Positions 28,105 through 37,993 of a stretch of 64,000 bases of DNA are shown piece by piece. The position numbers were made by a program, and so were the translations under genes. The DNA comes from Candidatus Poribacteria bacterium (GTDB lineage: Bacteria > Poribacteria > WGA-4E > JAJDTR01): NCBI GenBank assembly GCA_028820655.1, contig JAPPIK010000026.1, positions 30,042 to 94,041 of the forward strand, written 5' to 3'. How positions within the stretch are numbered: position 1 is the stretch's first letter; every line of letters begins with the position of its first letter. Below the pieces are notes generated by a model. That model was given only the letters and a program-made list of their open reading frames with translations, searched no databases and had not been told where the DNA came from.

Positions 28105-29301
28105 ATGAGAAATGCCAACTCGTTGGTGTCGCAAAAATCACTACTATTCACGGAGTCCGTCATAAGGGGGATGTCACAACTCTGCCTTCGTCATGACGCG
28201 ATCAATCTATCGCAAGGAACTCCAGGTTTTGAACCGCCCGACGAAGTCAAGCAAGCCGTAGCCGATGCCGTGCAAAACGGCTATAACCAATATAGCATCA
28301 CTTGGGGGGCGCCAAGCCTGCGACGAGCCATTGCGCAGAAGATGACGACCTTCAACGGCATCCCGACCGACCCGGAGCTGAACGTGACAGTCACTTGCGG
28401 CGCCACCGAGGGAATGATGTCGGCGATGTTGGCAATCATCAATCCCGGAGACGAGGTGATTGTTTTCGAGCCGTTTTACGAGAATTACGGTCCCGATGTA
28501 ATCATCTCCGGCGCAAAGCCGGTCTATGTCCCGTTACGCGATTCCATACGGGCAGATGGCTCCGTTGAATTGGCGTACGACGCAGACGAACTTCGCCGGG
28601 CATTCAGCAGCAACACAAAGGCAATTATACTAAACACTCCGAATAATCCACTTGGCAAGGTCTTTGGGCGAAACGAACTAAAGGACATTGCGGCGCTCTG
28701 CTGCGAATTTGACTGTCTTGTCGTCACCGACGAAATTTACGAACATCTGATTTACGACAATCAATCGCATATTAGCATCGGCTCTTTTCCTGAAATGCGC
28801 GACCGGACGATAACCGTATCGGGATTGAGCAAGACTTACTCAATGACGGGGTGGAGGTTGGGATATGTCATCGCCCCACAGTATCTGACAGATGCCATTC
28901 GAAAATTTCACGACTTTTTGACGGTCGGAGCGCCGCATCCACTGCAAGAGGCGGCTACCGTCGCGTTAGGTTTAGGCGCCGAGTATTACAAGTCTCTCGT
29001 CGAGGAATATGACGCAAGGAGGAGAACTTTCTTACAGTTGCTAATCGATGCGGGCTTTCGCTGTTATCCGCCGGACGGCGCGTATTATATCATGACGGAA
29101 ATTAGTGACTTCGGATTTGAAGACGACACGAAGTTTGCACATTGGCTAGTGAAAGAAATTGGCGTAGGAGGCGTGCCGGGATCAAGTTTTTATAGTCGTC
29201 CGGAGCTTGGTCGGACAAAACTGAGATTAATGTACAGCAAGCCCGAATCGGTGTTGATTGAAGTCGGCGACAAGTTGATGAAAATTCGTGAGAGGATTTG
29301 A
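28105..29301 (+). CDS. PLP-dependent aminotransferase, class I/II (KAT/MetAT-like)
   Basis: A 398-residue fold-type I enzyme. The PLP-binding lysine is about residue 242 in SGLSKTYSMTGWRLGY. INLSQGTPGFEPPDEV near residue 34, TCGATEGMMSAML near 97, NTPNNPLGKVF near 178 and VTDEIYEHLIY near 210 match the subgroup of methionine, kynurenine or aromatic aminotransferases. The C-terminal Arg that binds the carboxylate is in TKLRLMYSKP. A 258-nt non-coding gap precedes it. Confidence 0.92.
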   Translation: MRNANSLVSQKSLLFTESVIRGMSQLCLRHDAINLSQGTPGFEPPDEVKQAVADAVQNGYNQYSITWGAPSLRRAIAQKMTTFNGIPTDPELNVTVTCGATEGMMSAMLAIINPGDEVIVFEPFYENYGPDVIISGAKPVYVPLRDSIRADGSVELAYDADELRRAFSSNTKAIILNTPNNPLGKVFGRNELKDIAALCCEFDCLVVTDEIYEHLIYDNQSHISIGSFPEMRDRTITVSGLSKTYSMTGWRLGYVIAPQYLTDAIRKFHDFLTVGAPHPLQEAATVALGLGAEYYKSLVEEYDARRRTFLQLLIDAGFRCYPPDGAYYIMTEISDFGFEDDTKFAHWLVKEIGVGGVPGSSFYSRPELGRTKLRLMYSKPESVLIEVGDKLMKIRERI

Positions 29302-29449
29302 TTTGCGCAAATTATTTCAAGCGAAATCCCGCCTGAGCAATGGAAGAATGATGTTGTTATGTCATGTGTTCGGTAACTCAAAAAGGGAATGAGAGTTTTT
29401 GGGAGTTTTCGCTACAAACTGTATATTGTTAAATCAAAAAGGAGAATAC

Positions 29450-30079
29450 ATGAAGTACCAAATCGTTTGTTCAATGGCACTTTTTTCACTCGTCACCCTG
29501 TTGCAATGGGCTCCCGACGCCAATGCGAGGGCTTTCAGAATAGCCAAACTTCCGGGTGGGGGACCCAATTTCGGGTGCGCCGCCTGTCATGTTAATCCCG
29601 GCGGCGGAGGGGCACGAAACTCCTTCGGTTTAGATTATGAAGCTATCGCGCTTGCTGCCGGAGATGTGTATACCGATGAACTCGGTCAGAAGGATTCCGA
29701 CGGCGACGGATTTACCAACGATGAAGAGTTCAATGCCGATCCCGCAACCGAGCCGTGGAACGGCGATTCGCACCCACCGTTGATGGATGTGTCTGTAGAG
29801 TCAATCGGAAAGATGTTTGCGATCTGGGCTCGGCTCAAATTGGAACCGATGGGGGTTGGTAGGAATTTACGTCCCGCGGCCGAGAACACGCTTCGGAATC
29901 CGCCTACAGCGCTCCAGCGGCCGCCTACGTCAGCGAACCAAAGGAATTCGGCGGTGGATGGGAGAGACTCTCTCGAAGCCAAGAATCAGCCCAAATCGGC
30001 TAGCAAGTCTTCAGTTACAAAAAACAGGAAGAAACCCACGGTAAGCAAAAATGTTGCTCGCACCGTGCGCAAGAGTTAG
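29450..30079 (+). CDS. Exported protein with one c-type haem motif and a calcium-loop motif
   Basis: A 209-residue protein. Residues 1-27 are a signal peptide ending around ANARA. The mature N-terminus has a single CxxCH haem-attachment site, CAACH, at 43-47, followed by a Gly-rich turn. Residues 82-93, DSDGDGFTNDEE, form a thrombospondin-type-3/EF-hand-like Ca loop followed by FNADP. The last 90 residues are Pro/Asn/Lys/Ser-rich and probably disordered. This haem plus DxDGDG arrangement is seen in small exported proteins of many environmental bacteria, with unknown electron partners. The start is at AAAAAGGAG then ATG; an upstream start in the same frame lacks a site. Confidence 0.78.
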   Translation: MKYQIVCSMALFSLVTLLQWAPDANARAFRIAKLPGGGPNFGCAACHVNPGGGGARNSFGLDYEAIALAAGDVYTDELGQKDSDGDGFTNDEEFNADPATEPWNGDSHPPLMDVSVESIGKMFAIWARLKLEPMGVGRNLRPAAENTLRNPPTALQRPPTSANQRNSAVDGRDSLEAKNQPKSASKSSVTKNRKKPTVSKNVARTVRKS

Positions 30080-30490
30080 GCTTAGCTTGTAAACGCGCAA
30101 CTCAATCCGTAAAGCGAGGCACTTCTCCAGCTTGTCCGTGAAGGAATTCAATACGTAATATCCGTGGTTTGGACGAATGGACACGGATCGAAGGCTTCGA
30201 GTGACTGGCGTTCAAGTAGAACCAACAATGCCGCTCTCCATTTTTACATCTCGAATCCGAAAATCGCAAACAATGCAAGTTGCTACTTTCGGGATTCTAT
30301 ACATTTACCACGGTTTCCGATTGAAAATTGTCCATTGATCGAGGAGATTCGCAGCGCAAGGAATCTCTATTGCGGTCGTCATCCACTCCTTTGATCTATT
30401 CGCTCGCTTGATGTGTCAGTTTGCATATCACAGGCACAATCCAGCAGATCGTGCCAAAAAGGCGGCAATTTGGGTCAAATAATCATAGCA
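30080..30490. other. 411-nt intergenic region with a dispersed repeat
   Basis: A dispersed-repeat copy (AATCTCTATTGCGGTCG, then TTGATCTATTCGCTCGCTTG) occupies about 30358-30414. Nothing else recognisable precedes the TolC gene. Confidence 0.5.
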
Positions 30491-31915
30491 ATGAAAAAGA
30501 ATGCAAACGTGAATCACCCGTATACGCAGATAGCACTGCTCGCGCCGCTGCTCGTGATTATTGCCTCCTCGGTCCGTTCAGAAATCATCGACAATGCCGA
30601 CGCGCAAACAACATTGAAACTGACGCTTGAAAAAAGTATCACGCAAGCTCAGAAAAGCAATTTGAACATTCTATCGCTCGAAGAGAAAGTGAAAACTGCC
30701 GAAACGTTGGTACGAGCCGCACGAGCACGTCTTTTGCCTCATGTGTCCGTTACCAGCAATTACACATATTTCAAAGACCTGTCCCGGTCTGTGCTTGAAT
30801 TTGGGAATGGCGGGTTTCCGACGTTTCCCAGTGTCGATGGCATGGGACAAAACGGAAGGGATGGCACGGAGCAGTCAGTCATCGAGATTGAATTCGGCGC
30901 ACATCACAACCTGCAATCAACGCTCGGCCTACGACAGCCCATTTTTGCATGGGGTCGTTATTTCTACGCATATCAGGGAGCCCAGCTTGATTTGGAAGCG
31001 GCAAGAAAGGAGTTGCAGTCGGGTATAAATCAACTCTCTCTGGATGTGTCGGAGGCGTTTCATGGTGTGCTCCTCGCCCAAGAATTCGCGAATGTAGCGG
31101 AGCAAACCGTCGCCCTCGTGCAAGAGCAACTCAATATGGCTCAAAAGAAGTTCAATGCGGGCGCCGTCACAAACTTTGACGTATTACGCGCCAAGGTGCA
31201 GTTGGCGAACACCAAAACTCAACTGATTCAGGCGCGGAATCGGGTGGATGTTGCCCAGCATGCCTTCAAAAACCTGCTCAACATTGATCTCGCCGACGAG
31301 ATTCTCTTGACGGGAAATTTTGAACTTCCGGAACTGTCCGATTTAAAGTTGGGCGCCCTGATTCCGTTAGCAAAGAAAAACCGTCCGGAGATCCAGCAGC
31401 TTGAATTCAGCGAGGCTGCCGGTCGGAAACGATTGGATTCCGCGAAAACAGCCAATCTTCCCGATCTTTCCCTGTTTTCAAATTATCAAGTTGATGACAA
31501 CGAGAAGCTCACGCGGATGAACCGGGTTTGGAACGTCGGAGTACAGATTAACATTCCTATCTTCGATGGCCTGGCGACTCGGGCGGCTGTGCAGCAGGCA
31601 AAATCCGGATTGAAGCAGGTGAAACTCGCCAAAGACCAGCGAATTGATTTCGTAGAATTCGAGGTGCGTACGGCTTTTCTCAATCTTGTACAGGCAAAGT
31701 CGTCGATTGATGTTCAGAAGGAAACAGTGACCCAAGCCGAGGAAAGCATGCGGATCGCAAATCTGCGATACGACAACGGTATGCTTACCAGCGTCGAGTT
31801 GACTGACGCCCAACTGGCTCTCGCACAAGCGGAGGTTAATCATCTTCAAGCGCGGCACGACTTTGTCGTAGAGTTTGCACGATTGGAAAGGGCGGTGGGG
31901 CAGCCGTTGAGGTGA
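30491..31915 (+). CDS. TolC-family outer-membrane efflux channel
   Basis: A 474-residue protein with a signal peptide (about residues 1-31, YTQIALLAPLLVIIASSVRS) and two internally similar long coiled-coil halves of the outer membrane efflux protein family. Typical are LTLEKSITQAQKSNLNI at the start, LRQPIFAWG near residue 160, a first-half coil with KKFNAGAVTNFDVLRAKVQL near 222, and the second-half counterpart LRYDNGMLTSVELTDAQLAL near 435. It would form the exit duct of a tripartite efflux pump or type I exporter, but no membrane-fusion protein or inner-membrane pump gene is beside it. The frame opens upstream at 30413, but the ATG at 30491 begins the signal peptide. Confidence 0.92.
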   Translation: MKKNANVNHPYTQIALLAPLLVIIASSVRSEIIDNADAQTTLKLTLEKSITQAQKSNLNILSLEEKVKTAETLVRAARARLLPHVSVTSNYTYFKDLSRSVLEFGNGGFPTFPSVDGMGQNGRDGTEQSVIEIEFGAHHNLQSTLGLRQPIFAWGRYFYAYQGAQLDLEAARKELQSGINQLSLDVSEAFHGVLLAQEFANVAEQTVALVQEQLNMAQKKFNAGAVTNFDVLRAKVQLANTKTQLIQARNRVDVAQHAFKNLLNIDLADEILLTGNFELPELSDLKLGALIPLAKKNRPEIQQLEFSEAAGRKRLDSAKTANLPDLSLFSNYQVDDNEKLTRMNRVWNVGVQINIPIFDGLATRAAVQQAKSGLKQVKLAKDQRIDFVEFEVRTAFLNLVQAKSSIDVQKETVTQAEESMRIANLRYDNGMLTSVELTDAQLALAQAEVNHLQARHDFVVEFARLERAVGQPLR

Positions 31916-32027
31916 AGCCGCTCGCGATTACGGCTGGAAAACACAGGACGCGGTTGAGTATCCTACGGACAGTGGCAGAGCATGAAGGATCGGAACATGG
32001 CGCAGCGCATTGTCCACTCGTCATGTG

Positions 32028-32411
32028 TCAAGATTCGCGCCGCTCACCAATACAGTAGCACAAACCGTCGGGCGCGATGACGAAGAATAGAACGTAAGGC
32101 TCATCAACTTGGTAATCCGGCTCTTCTCTGTCCAATCCGTTAGCTTTTAGCTCGCTGAATGCGACCTCCACGTCATCGACCTCGAAGAAACACCCGTCAT
32201 TCGAAGGATCTCCGCCATTTTCAGCCAAGCCAATTTTAACCTCGTCTCTCGATAGCACGGCGGACTTGTGAGGCGCGTGTTGTCTCGCTTCCACTTGAAA
32301 TCCCATGACGGATTCGTAAAAAGGTATTGCCTGATCCAAATCTTCAACCGGAAGGTTCATGACATCGTCCTGATACGGGCTTGCCGTTTTGAAGAAAGCC
32401 TTTATACTCAT
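32028..32411 (-). CDS. VOC-family (glyoxalase-like) protein
   Basis: A 127-residue single vicinal-oxygen-chelate module: NLPVEDLDQAIPFYESVMGF (the first beta-alpha-beta), GCFFEVDDVEVAFSELKANG in the second half and VLFFVIAPDGLCYCIGE at the end. Classical metal ligands are only partly recognisable, so activity cannot be inferred. GTAAGGAG before the ATG supports the start. Convergent with the TolC gene. Confidence 0.85.
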   Translation of the reverse strand: MSIKAFFKTASPYQDDVMNLPVEDLDQAIPFYESVMGFQVEARQHAPHKSAVLSRDEVKIGLAENGGDPSNDGCFFEVDDVEVAFSELKANGLDREEPDYQVDEPYVLFFVIAPDGLCYCIGERRES

Positions 32412-32638
32412 GTGTCACTCCTTACCTTCCCAGTAGCCATTAACCGGGAAGTTCTTCGACACGTACAGTCGCATGTCATTTATGCCACGTAACGAGCGAT
32501 TTTCCCGCGGCGTTACATCGCCCACGTTGCTTCCCGCCTCGGCGGGTGAAGTTTTTCGAAAGCCGATTAGCCGTAAAACATCAAAATTTAATTCAAGCCA
32601 CTCTCCAGCGCTGCAAAAACGGCTCCCACCACCGGATT

Positions 32639-33658
32639 CTATTTGCCTACGCCATTGTGTACAACATTATACAGATCGGTGTTATCCATCAAGTCACCTA
32701 TTCGTTCCGCGTTGGGGCCCCAACCGTAGACGGGAACATTCGTACTCGTATGTCCCTCGGTGGACCACGACACAGTTGGAAATTTGCCTATTCCATTGTT
32801 TTCAAGAACCCGCAAACCTCCGGTTTCGTGATCGGCAGTGACAATAATGAGCGTGTCGTTCCGACCATCACTCCAATCCATCACTACCTTCAGAGTTTTG
32901 GAAAACTCGATTGTCTCGCAGACGTTGCGCTCAATATCATTGAGATGTCCCGCATGGTCAATTCTGCCCCCTTCAATCATCAGAAAAAACCCGACCGGAT
33001 TTCTAACCAATATGTCCATCGCGGTTGCCGTCATTTCAGAAAGGTGAGGAAGATCGCCAAGTCCGTCGTACTCATAAGGAAGATTTGAATCGCCAAACTG
33101 CCCCGATACGTGAGAGAGGTTCTTCGTGTCTAATGTTAGCAAGCCATGGCGATCGGTTACAACGCTGTAGTTTGCAGCTTCTGCCTCCGCGACAGACATG
33201 CCGTTAGCGCCGCCGCCAAACAACACGTTTGGTCGGGTATAGTTTAGGTAATCACACGCAATCTCCTCAAGATTGCCACGCGAGGGGTTGTGGGCGCCAA
33301 AGGCTGCAGGAGTCGCGTGGGTGATAAACGTCGTGGAAACCAATCCTGTGCTCTTGCCCTGATCTCTGAAGTGTTCCAGAAGCGTGTACAATTTTCGACC
33401 GTCGCCGGGTAACGCGATACTGACGACGCCATTATTGACCTTCACTCCGGTTGCCAAGGCGGTTGCCGCTGCGGCTGAATCGGTCATAGACGAATCCGCC
33501 GAGTGCGTTGTCACTTCACCTTGATTCGGAAATGCTTCAAATGACAATGTGCCGGCATCACCGTGTGCGTACATCCCGGCGGCTTTCACCTTCTCAAAAC
33601 CCATCCCGTCGCCGATACAAAAGATAACATTTTTAGGCAGATTTGGCTCGTGCCTCAT
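32639..33658 (-). CDS. Alkaline phosphatase family protein (PhoA type)
   Basis: A 339-residue metallophosphatase. N-terminal NVIFCIGDGMGF carries the first Zn/Mg aspartate; the nucleophilic serine is in SSMTDSAAAATALATG near residue 61; THATPAAFGAH near residue 111, the metal-binding MIEGGRIDHAGH near residue 218, VTADHETGGL near residue 263 and WSTEGHTSTNVPV near residue 291 complete the two-zinc site. No signal peptide is present, unusual for a phosphatase of this family, so it may be cytoplasmic. It is short (339 versus over 420 residues), lacking much of the insert region. Confidence 0.9.
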   Translation of the reverse strand: MRHEPNLPKNVIFCIGDGMGFEKVKAAGMYAHGDAGTLSFEAFPNQGEVTTHSADSSMTDSAAAATALATGVKVNNGVVSIALPGDGRKLYTLLEHFRDQGKSTGLVSTTFITHATPAAFGAHNPSRGNLEEIACDYLNYTRPNVLFGGGANGMSVAEAEAANYSVVTDRHGLLTLDTKNLSHVSGQFGDSNLPYEYDGLGDLPHLSEMTATAMDILVRNPVGFFLMIEGGRIDHAGHLNDIERNVCETIEFSKTLKVVMDWSDGRNDTLIIVTADHETGGLRVLENNGIGKFPTVSWSTEGHTSTNVPVYGWGPNAERIGDLMDNTDLYNVVHNGVGK

Positions 33659-33749
33659 ACCTCTCCCTCTCTCGTCTAAACAGTACCTCGTTCGAAAAGT
33701 TAATTAGTTGGGGGCCACCCAAGGTTTCTCTTCGGGAAACCTAACCGGT

Positions 33750-34619
33750 TTAATACGGTTTTAATCGGATAAGCCGCGAGTCGCCATCAAAGCCGGCATT
33801 GGTGACATACTGAAATCGCCCAGCCCGATAAGCGTCCGCGTGCGAGAAATGGACGTGCCCGCAAAATATCGCCGCTATGTTTTCAGACGCTCCCTCTATC
33901 AAGAACCGGTGGAACTCTAAAGTCGTGCCATTTGGGAAGAATTCCGGCCTGGCAGCCCTCGTTTCTGCCGTCCAACCCTCCGTAGCCGCCATCATAAGCG
34001 GGGTTTTCCATCGCTCAAGAACAGGGGTCAGAAGGGAAGGAACAAAGATGGGAATGTGAATGAACAACAAGCAAGGCGCCCCGGTCCTTAGTTGATCTTC
34101 GAGGAATTCCATTTGTGCCATCGTGATTTGGTAGTTGCTGTTGTCAAGGGCAATTAGTTTGACACCTCCAATCTCTTTCACCTGGCATTGAGGATCTCCG
34201 TCAATCAATCCTGCAAAGCGATGGTAGTATTCGTCTCGAGTTGCGTCGTTCCAATCCATGAATGGAAAATGCCAATCATGATTGCCAAACGTAAATAGAT
34301 ATGGCGTGGAAAGCGTCGCCACGCCGTTTGCAATCGTATCGATCGCCGCCCAAGATGGAAAGTTGGTGATGTCGCCGGTCAAAATTGTCGCGTCAACCCC
34401 AGACTTATTGCTCCGGGCAAGCGCTTCAATGAAGTGCTTGTGCGCTTCCGGACGCTTCGCCTCCGTCAATCTTATCAACTCTAACGCATCAGGGTCGCGA
34501 TCATCGGCGAACTCCAAGTGCGAGTCGGTCACGTGCATGAGTGTTATCGACTGACGCAGCCCCTCGATCTGAATCACGGTTTCAGTCGGGTGATTCGGTT
34601 CAAGATGAGATATTTTCAT
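33750..34619 (-). CDS. Calcineurin-like metallophosphoesterase
   Basis: A 289-residue binuclear metal phosphoesterase. The five family motifs are present: MHVTDSHLEF near residue 28 (DxH), ILTGDITNFPSW near 78 (GDx), TFGNHDWHF near 107 (GNHD), LLFIHIPIFVP near 185 (H) and FCGHVHFSHAD near 258 (GHxH). No signal peptide. It precedes the alkaline phosphatase gene (91-nt gap, same strand), so the two may scavenge phosphate from related esters. AGGGAG supports the start. Confidence 0.9.
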   Translation of the reverse strand: MKISHLEPNHPTETVIQIEGLRQSITLMHVTDSHLEFADDRDPDALELIRLTEAKRPEAHKHFIEALARSNKSGVDATILTGDITNFPSWAAIDTIANGVATLSTPYLFTFGNHDWHFPFMDWNDATRDEYYHRFAGLIDGDPQCQVKEIGGVKLIALDNSNYQITMAQMEFLEDQLRTGAPCLLFIHIPIFVPSLLTPVLERWKTPLMMAATEGWTAETRAARPEFFPNGTTLEFHRFLIEGASENIAAIFCGHVHFSHADAYRAGRFQYVTNAGFDGDSRLIRLKPY

Positions 34620-34914
34620 GGGGGCGAACTCCCTAAAATCAGTGGTTATATCACTTTTGTGTCCGTGTTTGATTCAGCAAATGGTCTCCAATGGACCATA
34701 ATTGTAGCGCCACTTTGTTAAGGTAATATGGCATTCACATATCTTTTTTGTGTCGGCGGGATCCTGTTTGAGAACTCAATTTTTTTAGATTATCGCCGAG
34801 AAATTCACGTTGACCGCAAAATGAATACCAGCTATGATAGTTTACGTCTTAACAGAATGAGTAACATACGCAGAGTACTCGTTGGATCCGTCCCGCCCAA
34901 GTTTGACGACACAC

Positions 34915-36153
34915 ATGCACAGCGTTTCATCCTACCTACACGTACTGAGCGGTTCCAGTCGTAACGCCCGTCTTTATTTCATCACCGCTAGTTTAGTTGG
35001 ACTTACGCTTGAAGGAATTCATGCACTCTTATTCAATCTGTATCTGCTACGATTAGGTTACGGCCCAGAATTCATCGGCCTAATTAACGGTATCGGAATG
35101 TGTGCGTTTGCCATTTGTAGCTTACCAGCCGGCAGGTTGACCCAGCGTTGGGGTTGCCGCCGGACGATGCTCACGGGATTATTTTTGGTTATTGTAGGTT
35201 ACGGGCTACTGCTTACGGTCGAATTGGAGCCCGGAACATGGCGCAACTGTTGGTTGATAGCTACCTTTGTAATCGTGACTGTCGGTGCAGCGGTATATTT
35301 TGTTAACACCGCTCCGTTTTTGATGAATGTTACCAGTGGGAAGGAGCGCAATCATGTCTTTTCGGCTTATGCGGCAATCGGATCGTTAGCCGGTTTCACG
35401 GGAAACTTGGCGGGTGGCATATTACCCGCTTTCCTCGGCGTGATGCTGGGAGAATCGCTCTCACAACCGGCTCCATACCGTTGGGCGTTGTTGATAGCCA
35501 CACTTCTGCTGCTACCGGCCCTGTTAACAGTGCGCGCCACAACTTCCGAGACTGCTGCACGACAGACATCCGGGAAGCGCTTCGAAGGTGGCTCATCGCG
35601 GATGTCTTTGATTCTCTTACTAAGTCTTATTAGGATGCTTACAATTACCAGCTTGGCGGTCGTACACTTCTTCTTCAACGTCTATCTGGATGCAGAATTG
35701 GAGGTTTCAATCGCGCAAATTGGCCTCGTGATGGCTATCGGTAGACTCCTAGCTGTCCCGGCGGCGTTGGTTATCCCCCTTCTCACGTCACGTTGGGGAA
35801 ACGGAAGTATTTCGCTGTGGTCGTCGTTGGGATCAGCTATCAGTCTGATTCCCTTGGCGTTTGTACCTCATTGGGGAACCGCGAGTCTGGGGTTTGTGTC
35901 AGTGATGGCGTTTGCATCGATTCGGTACCCGACATTCATGATTTATACAATGGAAGTGGTTTCGCCAGAACATCGCGGGGTCGCATCCGGCGCCGGGGAG
36001 ATGGCAGCAGGGGGCAGTTTCGCATTTATGGCGCTGAGCGGCGGATATCTTATCACGGCGCTGGGTTACCACAGTCTTTTCCTGACGGGAGCAATCCTCA
36101 CAGGGATCGGCACCTTCATATTCTCGCTCAATTTCAGAAATCGGGAGAGGTAA
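34915..36153 (+). CDS. Major facilitator superfamily transporter
   Basis: About 412 residues with twelve hydrophobic segments, the first at FITASLVGLTLEGIHALLF. Between helices 2 and 3 lies GRLTQRWGCRRTMLTG, the MFS loop motif (GxxxDRxGRR-like, with the Asp replaced by Gln). The middle cytoplasmic loop (about 215-235) is basic. Substrate unknown. The ATG at 34915 is preferred; an in-frame TTG at 34882 is possible and neither has a ribosome site. Confidence 0.85.
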   Translation: MHSVSSYLHVLSGSSRNARLYFITASLVGLTLEGIHALLFNLYLLRLGYGPEFIGLINGIGMCAFAICSLPAGRLTQRWGCRRTMLTGLFLVIVGYGLLLTVELEPGTWRNCWLIATFVIVTVGAAVYFVNTAPFLMNVTSGKERNHVFSAYAAIGSLAGFTGNLAGGILPAFLGVMLGESLSQPAPYRWALLIATLLLLPALLTVRATTSETAARQTSGKRFEGGSSRMSLILLLSLIRMLTITSLAVVHFFFNVYLDAELEVSIAQIGLVMAIGRLLAVPAALVIPLLTSRWGNGSISLWSSLGSAISLIPLAFVPHWGTASLGFVSVMAFASIRYPTFMIYTMEVVSPEHRGVASGAGEMAAGGSFAFMALSGGYLITALGYHSLFLTGAILTGIGTFIFSLNFRNRER

Positions 36154-36219
36154 ACTGCGCCGGACAGTTTTCCATACCGCCCCGTGCCGGTTGTCTTCCG
36201 ACAGGTATGACTCTTTTGG

Positions 36220-36576
36220 TCAGCCGATGTGAAGGACGATATCGTCCTCTTCCACAGTGACAGGATAAGTTTTAGCTCGCAGTTGCGAATCGAAAAGCGC
36301 TTTTCCCGTCCTTAAATCAAACTCCCACTGGTGCCACGGACATTTGAGTATTTCGCCTTCACTTTCACGGTCGAGTTGATATACTCCCGGTGAGGTTACA
36401 TGCGGCCGCAACCGTCCTTGGCAAAGGGGACCACCCTTGTGCGGGCAGAGGTTCTTCAGAGCGTAGAATCGGCCGCTAACATTGAACACGCCGATTCCAG
36501 ATTTTCCACCAACCGGGACGATTTTTCTTTCGCCGGGAGGTAACTCTTTCACGTTTCCAACGACGTAGCGACGCAT
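36220..36576 (-). CDS. Rieske 2Fe-2S protein
   Basis: A 118-residue single-domain Rieske protein. Cluster ligands are in NLCPHKGGP (CxH, about residues 44-46) and KCPWHQWEF (CxxH, about residues 78-81). Such stand-alone proteins act as electron carriers for oxygenases. The start is placed at MRRYVVGN with GAAAGAGG upstream; an in-frame start 42 nt earlier is less likely. It precedes an amidohydrolase on the same strand but 292 nt intervene on the upstream side, including a GGTGCGGTTGGAAACCGCACC-type palindrome (36705-36725). Confidence 0.92.
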   Translation of the reverse strand: MRRYVVGNVKELPPGERKIVPVGGKSGIGVFNVSGRFYALKNLCPHKGGPLCQGRLRPHVTSPGVYQLDRESEGEILKCPWHQWEFDLRTGKALFDSQLRAKTYPVTVEEDDIVLHIG

Positions 36577-36868
36577 GTGTGCCTCTTTCTCATTCTCGAA
36601 TCTAGTGGTTCGCAACAAGCTGAAGCAAGATGTCTTTCATTTCGATTCGAGTTCCCATTGCGCATGGGGTATCATTCTCAGTGCGACACAAGATTCACGA
36701 AGCCGGTGCGGTTGGAAACCGCACCTACCGGGTTTGGTTGATTTCGGCGCCGGTAGAAAGGGCTCTTACGCACTCACTATGGAATTCACTATCACCGTCG
36801 TTATCCATTTGCTTAATCACATCCACTTGTCACTTTACCGGCGGTCGGCTTCACCTTAATCAGCACGG

Positions 36869-37993
36869 TCAATTATTCGATAGAGGCTTACGGTCAGCCA
36901 CCATCTTAATCCGGCTAGCGTATAGTTCGCGGGCGTTCTCGGCAAATACTCGTTGCTTGAGTTTGGCGGAAACGCCGGGCAACAGTGTCGCGGGGTCATC
37001 CCAGTCCCAATGAGGGTAATCGCTTGCATAGACGAGCACCTCGTCAGCGTGCAGCCATTCGAGGAATTTTTTCAGGTCGGCGCGAGTCGGCGGCTGCTCC
37101 ATCGGTTGAGTACCGAAACGGATATGCCCTCGGATGTATTCGCTCGGCAGTTTCTTGATCCATGGCGTATAATCCCGCACCGACTTCCAATCGGCATCCA
37201 TGTGCCACATCAACCCCGGCACCCAGAATGTGTCGTGCTCGACGAATAGAAACTTCAAGACCGGAAATTTCTCGAATACCCCTTCGCAGATTAAACTTAC
37301 GACGTGAGCCATCGCGATTTGCGGCCGTGACATACGCATCTCAAGATAGTAGGATGGATAACCGACAGCGGTAGGCGCATTGGACACTCCCGCGCCCTCT
37401 GCCCCAAAGTGCACACACACGGGGAGTCCATGATCTTGAGCCGCTTCGTAAATCGGGTGATAAAACCGGTTTCCGAAAGGCATTCGAGCGCCTGCAGGCA
37501 TGATTACCTCTAAAACGTCGGGATTGTCCCCCAGCCTATGAATTTCATCTGCCGCCTGACGGGGATCTGTCGGCGCAATCGCTATTGAGGCTTTGAACCG
37601 TGAGTCCGCCTCGATCCACGTATCCAAGGTCCATTCGTTAAACGCGCGGTAAATCGCCGACGCATAGTCGGAGTTGGGGTGTACCGCGGCGCCGTATACG
37701 GTAGCGCCCGTCAACACGGCAATGTCAATCCCGTATGTGTCGAGGTGTACCTGCCGCGTTTGTTCGATATTCGCTTGCGGATCTATGCCCTCGCCTTCCC
37801 ACAGTTCGGCGCGCCTGCCCTTCTGCGGCAAGTTCGTATAGCCGACCCCGGGCATCATGGTTCCAAAGTCTTCGATGTATTACACATAATGCCTTGGAAG
37901 GTACGGATACAGATCTTTGGCGCTTAAAACCCCATGGTGAACGTCACAATCAATGATATCGATAGCCGTATCGTCTTGTTGCGGGCTTCCCAT
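36869..37993 (-). pseudogene. Amidohydrolase (PF04909 type) interrupted by an in-frame TAA
   Basis: The frame from ATG at 37993 encodes 374 residues with one stop, TAA at 37880-37882 (codon 38). Before the stop: AIDIIDCDVHHGVLSAKDL, which carries the N-terminal metal-binding D..H pattern of amidohydrolase_2 enzymes. After it: YIEDFGTMMPGVGYTNLP, then VHLDTYGIDIAVLTG, VCVHFGAEG (metal histidine), FVEHDTFWVPGLM and LVYASDYPHWDWDDP (metal Asp). Homology continues across the stop without a gap, so a single nonsense change or a base error explains it. A product starting downstream would lack the metal-binding N-terminus. Confidence 0.85.

Noticed and set aside
36575..37013. Plus-strand frames between the Rieske and amidohydrolase genes
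   Set aside because: They run through a palindrome and a dispersed repeat and overlap the real minus-strand genes.
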